In this document: positions 61,272 to 64,000 of the stretch, piece after piece
Numbering within the stretch: the first letter of the stretch is position 1
How the letters are laid out: each line of letters starts with the position of its first letter
Assembly: GCA_937900415.1 (NCBI GenBank)
Contig: CALCEY010000001.1
Location: 1 to 64,000 of the forward strand
Source of the DNA: an uncultured Clostridia bacterium
GTDB lineage: Bacteria; Bacillota; Clostridia; Peptostreptococcales; Anaerovoracaceae
DNA length: 64,000 bases
Reading direction: 5' to 3'
The notes under the pieces: model-generated
What the model was told of the DNA's origin: nothing
Seen by the model: only the letters and a program-made list of their open reading frames with translations
Databases searched by the model: none
Position numbers and translations under genes: made by a program

Positions 61272-63633
61272 GTCATTTAATACCCTCGAGTACAATAAAA
61301 TATTGGAGCTGCTTGTTTCACAGGCAGGCTCAAGTATGGCGAAGGAACAGCTTAAAGCCATAAAGCCGATGACTGACATCGCAGAGATAAGAGATGCTAT
61401 AGCTGAAACGACGGAAGCGCAGACGGTTATTTTAAAGAAGGGCAACGCTCCGGTGGGACAGCTGTATGATATAGCAGGAAGCCTTTCTTATGCGCGCAAA
61501 GGCGGAAGTTTAACGATGAAGCAGCTTTTGCAAATCTTGTATAACCTTAAGGTTGCAGGCAACGTCATAACGTTTTTGAAGAGCGATTTGCCGGAGCTTC
61601 CCATATTGGACCGTATAAGGGAAGTCATCGTGACGTTTCCCCGGCTGGCGGAAAATATAGACAGGTGTATCCTTTCAGAAGATGAAATGGCTGACAGCGC
61701 TTCTTCGGAGCTTAAAAACATAAGGCGAAGCATAGGCAGACAGAACGACGCCATAAGGAATAAGCTTAACAGTATGATAAGTTCTGCTGACAGCAGAACT
61801 TATCTGCAGGATGTTATCGTAACAGTGAGAGACGGAAGATACGTAATTCCGGTTAAAGCCGAGCACCGCGGCAGATTTCCCGGGATTATCCATGACCAGT
61901 CCGCAAGCGGCGCTACTGTGTTTGTCGAACCGCAGGTTATAGTCAATATGAACAATGAGCTCAGAGAAATGGAGCTTGCGGAAAAAGCGGAGATGGACAG
62001 AATATTGGCGGAGCTCTCTTCAAACGTTGCAGAACATTTTCATGAGATAACCAATAATCAAAAGCTGCTTGTGATGCTGGATGTTATTTTTGCTAAGGGA
62101 AAGCTGTCGATGTCTATGGGCGGAGAAGCGCCTGAAATTGCTGACGGCGGCGAGCTGATACTTAAAGAGGCACGTCACCCTCTTATAGATAAAAACAAGG
62201 CGGTGCCTATAGACGTAAGGATTGGCGGCGATTACAGAACGCTGGTGGTTACAGGTCCCAATACAGGAGGAAAGACGGTAACTCTTAAGACTGTTGGGCT
62301 TCTGGTGATGATGGCTCAGAGCGGCCTTCACATTCCGGCTTCCTCTGAAAGCCGTCTCCCCGTATTTGACGATGTGTTCGCTGATATAGGAGATGAGCAG
62401 AGTATAGAGCAGAGCCTTTCGACGTTTTCTTCGCATATGAGAAACATAGTATCCATACTTAAAGAAGTCGGTAAAAATTCTCTTGTTCTGCTGGATGAGC
62501 TGGGCGCGGGAACGGATCCGACCGAGGGCGCGGCTTTGGCCATCGCTATACTGGAGAATCTCAAGGGCTGGGGCGCTTATACGATAGCTACGACGCATTA
62601 TAACGAACTGAAAAAATATGCTCTTTCCTCGGAGGGGGTTGAAAACGGTTCTATGGAATTTGACGTTCGGACGTTAAGCCCGACTTACAGGCTTATGACA
62701 GGCGTTCCGGGGAAATCAAACGCTTTTGAGATTTCAAGGAAATTAGGACTTTCCGAGGAGTTAATAGAAAGAGCTTCCGCCCTTCTTGAGCGGGGAGACA
62801 TAGAGTTTGAGGATGTTATAAGCGCTATAGAAGCCGATAAAAAGAAAGCCGAAGAGGAGAGAGACGAAGCGATTCTTTTAAACGTTTCCATGAAGAAGCA
62901 GAAGGAAGAGCTGGATAAGCGTCAGTCGCTGCTTGAGGAAAAGGAAAGAGAGATAATCCGGAAAGCAAAAGAAGAAGCAAGAGATATTTTAAAAGAAGCA
63001 AGGGAGACGGCTAATGACGTAAGCCGTGAGCTGAGGCAGCTCAGCAAAGCTGAAAGCATGGGAGAGAGAAACAGGCGTTTTGATGAGAGCCGGAGAAAGC
63101 TTCGTACAGCGGAGGAAAAATTCTCCGAGAAGATGATAAAAAGAGTCAATCAGAAGCCTGTAAGGGCAGATGAGCTGAAGCTTGGCGACAGAGTCAAAGT
63201 TCTGACGCTGGATCAGACGGGAGAAATCCTGTCTCTTCCCGACAGTAAAGGCGAACTGATCGTTAAGATAGGTATGATGAAGGTCAATATAAATGTGAGC
63301 GACCTCATGTTCATGGAAGAAGCTCATGAAAAGGAAGAAAAACAAAGGGGAAAATACGGAAATCTGTACCGAGCGAAAGCTCAGACCGTTTCCGCATCCG
63401 TAAACGTTCAGGGAAAAATTCTTGACGACGCCGTAATGGATGTGGATAAATATCTTGACGACGCTTATATAGCGGGACTCAGGGAAGTCACGGTCATACA
63501 CGGACGGGGGGAAGGAATTTTAAAAGAAGGCCTGAGAAAGCTGTTTAAAAGACATAAACATGTGGCATCCTACAGAAAAGGCGGCTATAACGAGGGCGGA
63601 GACGGGGTAACGATAGTTACTCTCAAGGATTAG
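61261..63633 (+). CDS. mutS2: MutS2 family ATPase with altered Smr domain
   Basis: A 790-residue MutS-like ATPase without mismatch-recognition domain, involved in suppressing recombination and in ribosome collision rescue in Bacillus. The ATPase core shows Walker A GPNTGGKT at 332-339, the DELGAGTDPTEGAAL Walker B block and ATTHYNELK. A long coiled coil (about 520-640) and KOW-like region follow, then the Smr domain with HGRGEG (from 747). The LDLRG motif linked to Smr nuclease activity is replaced by VNVQG at 714-718. ATG 61261 lies inside the zapA end; a TTG at 61240 is less likely. Confidence 0.95.
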   Translation: MKSKSFNTLEYNKILELLVSQAGSSMAKEQLKAIKPMTDIAEIRDAIAETTEAQTVILKKGNAPVGQLYDIAGSLSYARKGGSLTMKQLLQILYNLKVAGNVITFLKSDLPELPILDRIREVIVTFPRLAENIDRCILSEDEMADSASSELKNIRRSIGRQNDAIRNKLNSMISSADSRTYLQDVIVTVRDGRYVIPVKAEHRGRFPGIIHDQSASGATVFVEPQVIVNMNNELREMELAEKAEMDRILAELSSNVAEHFHEITNNQKLLVMLDVIFAKGKLSMSMGGEAPEIADGGELILKEARHPLIDKNKAVPIDVRIGGDYRTLVVTGPNTGGKTVTLKTVGLLVMMAQSGLHIPASSESRLPVFDDVFADIGDEQSIEQSLSTFSSHMRNIVSILKEVGKNSLVLLDELGAGTDPTEGAALAIAILENLKGWGAYTIATTHYNELKKYALSSEGVENGSMEFDVRTLSPTYRLMTGVPGKSNAFEISRKLGLSEELIERASALLERGDIEFEDVISAIEADKKKAEEERDEAILLNVSMKKQKEELDKRQSLLEEKEREIIRKAKEEARDILKEARETANDVSRELRQLSKAESMGERNRRFDESRRKLRTAEEKFSEKMIKRVNQKPVRADELKLGDRVKVLTLDQTGEILSLPDSKGELIVKIGMMKVNINVSDLMFMEEAHEKEEKQRGKYGNLYRAKAQTVSASVNVQGKILDDAVMDVDKYLDDAYIAGLREVTVIHGRGEGILKEGLRKLFKRHKHVASYRKGGYNEGGDGVTIVTLKD

Positions 63634-63656
63634 CATATGTTAAGGAGTAGAAGGAT

Positions 63657-64000
63657 ATGTTTATTATCAGTAAATGTCTTTTAGGAGAAAACTGTAAATA
63701 TGACGGAGGAAACAACAGAAACGAAGAGGTCATCGAGTTTTGCAGAACTCATGAATATATAGCAGTCTGCCCGGAAACGGCGGGAAAACTTCCCTGCCCC
63801 AGACCGCCTGCTGAAATATCAGGGGATAAAGTGATAGACAAGGAAGGAAACGATGTTACATTTAATTTCCGAAACGGAGCTTACAGCTGTTTCCTCGATT
63901 GTCTGAAAGAAGCGGCGGCAAGAGGAGAAAAGCTGGAAGGAGCCATATTGAAGGCCGACAGTCCCTCATGCGGTCACGGACAGATTTATGACGGAACGTT
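63657..64000 (+). CDS. DUF523 family protein, 5' part (3' end outside window)
   Basis: The visible 114 codons encode FIISKCLLGENCKYDGGNN, VCPETAGKLPCPRPPAEI and LKADSPSCGHGQIYDGT, the three cysteine-containing blocks that define DUF523. Conserved cysteines in CLLGxxC and SPSCG suggest metal or Fe-S binding; no reaction is established for the family alone. ATG 63657 follows AAGGAG after the mutS2 stop, so it may belong to the same transcript. Confidence 0.9.
   Translation, partial: MFIISKCLLGENCKYDGGNNRNEEVIEFCRTHEYIAVCPETAGKLPCPRPPAEISGDKVIDKEGNDVTFNFRNGAYSCFLDCLKEAAARGEKLEGAILKADSPSCGHGQIYDGT

Overview
The window comes from a low-to-moderate G+C, Gram-positive, strictly anaerobic Clostridia-type bacterium. 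Supporting signs are an EtfA with a fused ferredoxin domain, rubrerythrin, an arginine deiminase operon, Fe-S amino-acid lyases, strong AGGAGG ribosome binding sites, a sortase-anchored surface protein, MutS2, and a contiguous division and cell-wall (dcw) cluster whose MurE carries the DNPR motif of meso-diaminopimelate-type peptidoglycan. A family such as Anaerovoracaceae (Clostridiales Family XIII) would fit, but that is inference from gene content, not a computed placement.

Layout. 1-3.1 kb: 3' end of an acyl-CoA dehydrogenase operon (dehydrogenase, EtfB, ferredoxin-EtfA), probably an electron-bifurcating acyl-CoA reductase like CarCDE. 3.2-9.5 kb: radical SAM protein, cation/proton antiporter, a truncated ureohydrolase behind an intact-looking sigma-54 promoter, tRNA-Ser(GGA), an orphan acyl carrier protein, cysteine desulfidase and a divergent GntR regulator. 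9.6-13.7 kb: PucR regulator divergent from a creatininase-family enzyme, a 28-residue membrane microprotein and a sodium/solute symporter, with a duplicated promoter segment of about 155 bp between. 14.0-19.1 kb: a sigma-54-driven operon of an atypical serine-dehydratase-like Fe-S lyase, PanB-like hydroxymethyltransferase, the sigma-54 activator itself and an alanine-dehydrogenase-like enzyme. 19.1-25 kb: a flavodoxin-family pseudogene, an NPKTG-anchored surface protein, a lipase-like hydrolase, a cysteine-rich double-DUF305 protein, a PPOX-family protein and tRNA-Val(GAC). 25.3-28.7 kb: arcB-arcA-arcC. 28.8-41 kb: Xaa-Pro aminopeptidase, LysE exporter, exonuclease III, rubrerythrin, AlkD-like glycosylase, acyl-ACP thioesterase, an ABC transporter with an extracytoplasmic coiled coil, a small membrane protein and an extremely cysteine-rich repeat protein.

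41.1-56.3 kb: mraZ-rsmH-ftsL-spoVD-murE-murF-mraY-murD-ftsW-murG-murA-divIB-ftsZ, preceded by a promoter that overlaps three GTG-type direct repeats (a probable MraZ operator). ftsA, murB and murC are absent from the cluster. 56.4-64 kb: an rRNA/tRNA methyltransferase, pheS-pheT, zapA, mutS2 with an altered Smr motif, and the start of a DUF523 gene.

The strongest candidates for something undescribed are the linked catabolic region at 9.6-19.1 kb (two regulators, duplicated promoter, microprotein next to a symporter, and a sigma-54 promoter with upstream dyad repeats driving an odd enzyme set), and the cysteine-rich repeat protein at 39.5-40.9 kb. A recurring device, in which the ribosome binding site of a gene forms the 3' arm of a terminator-like hairpin, appears twice (23.5 and 53.0 kb).
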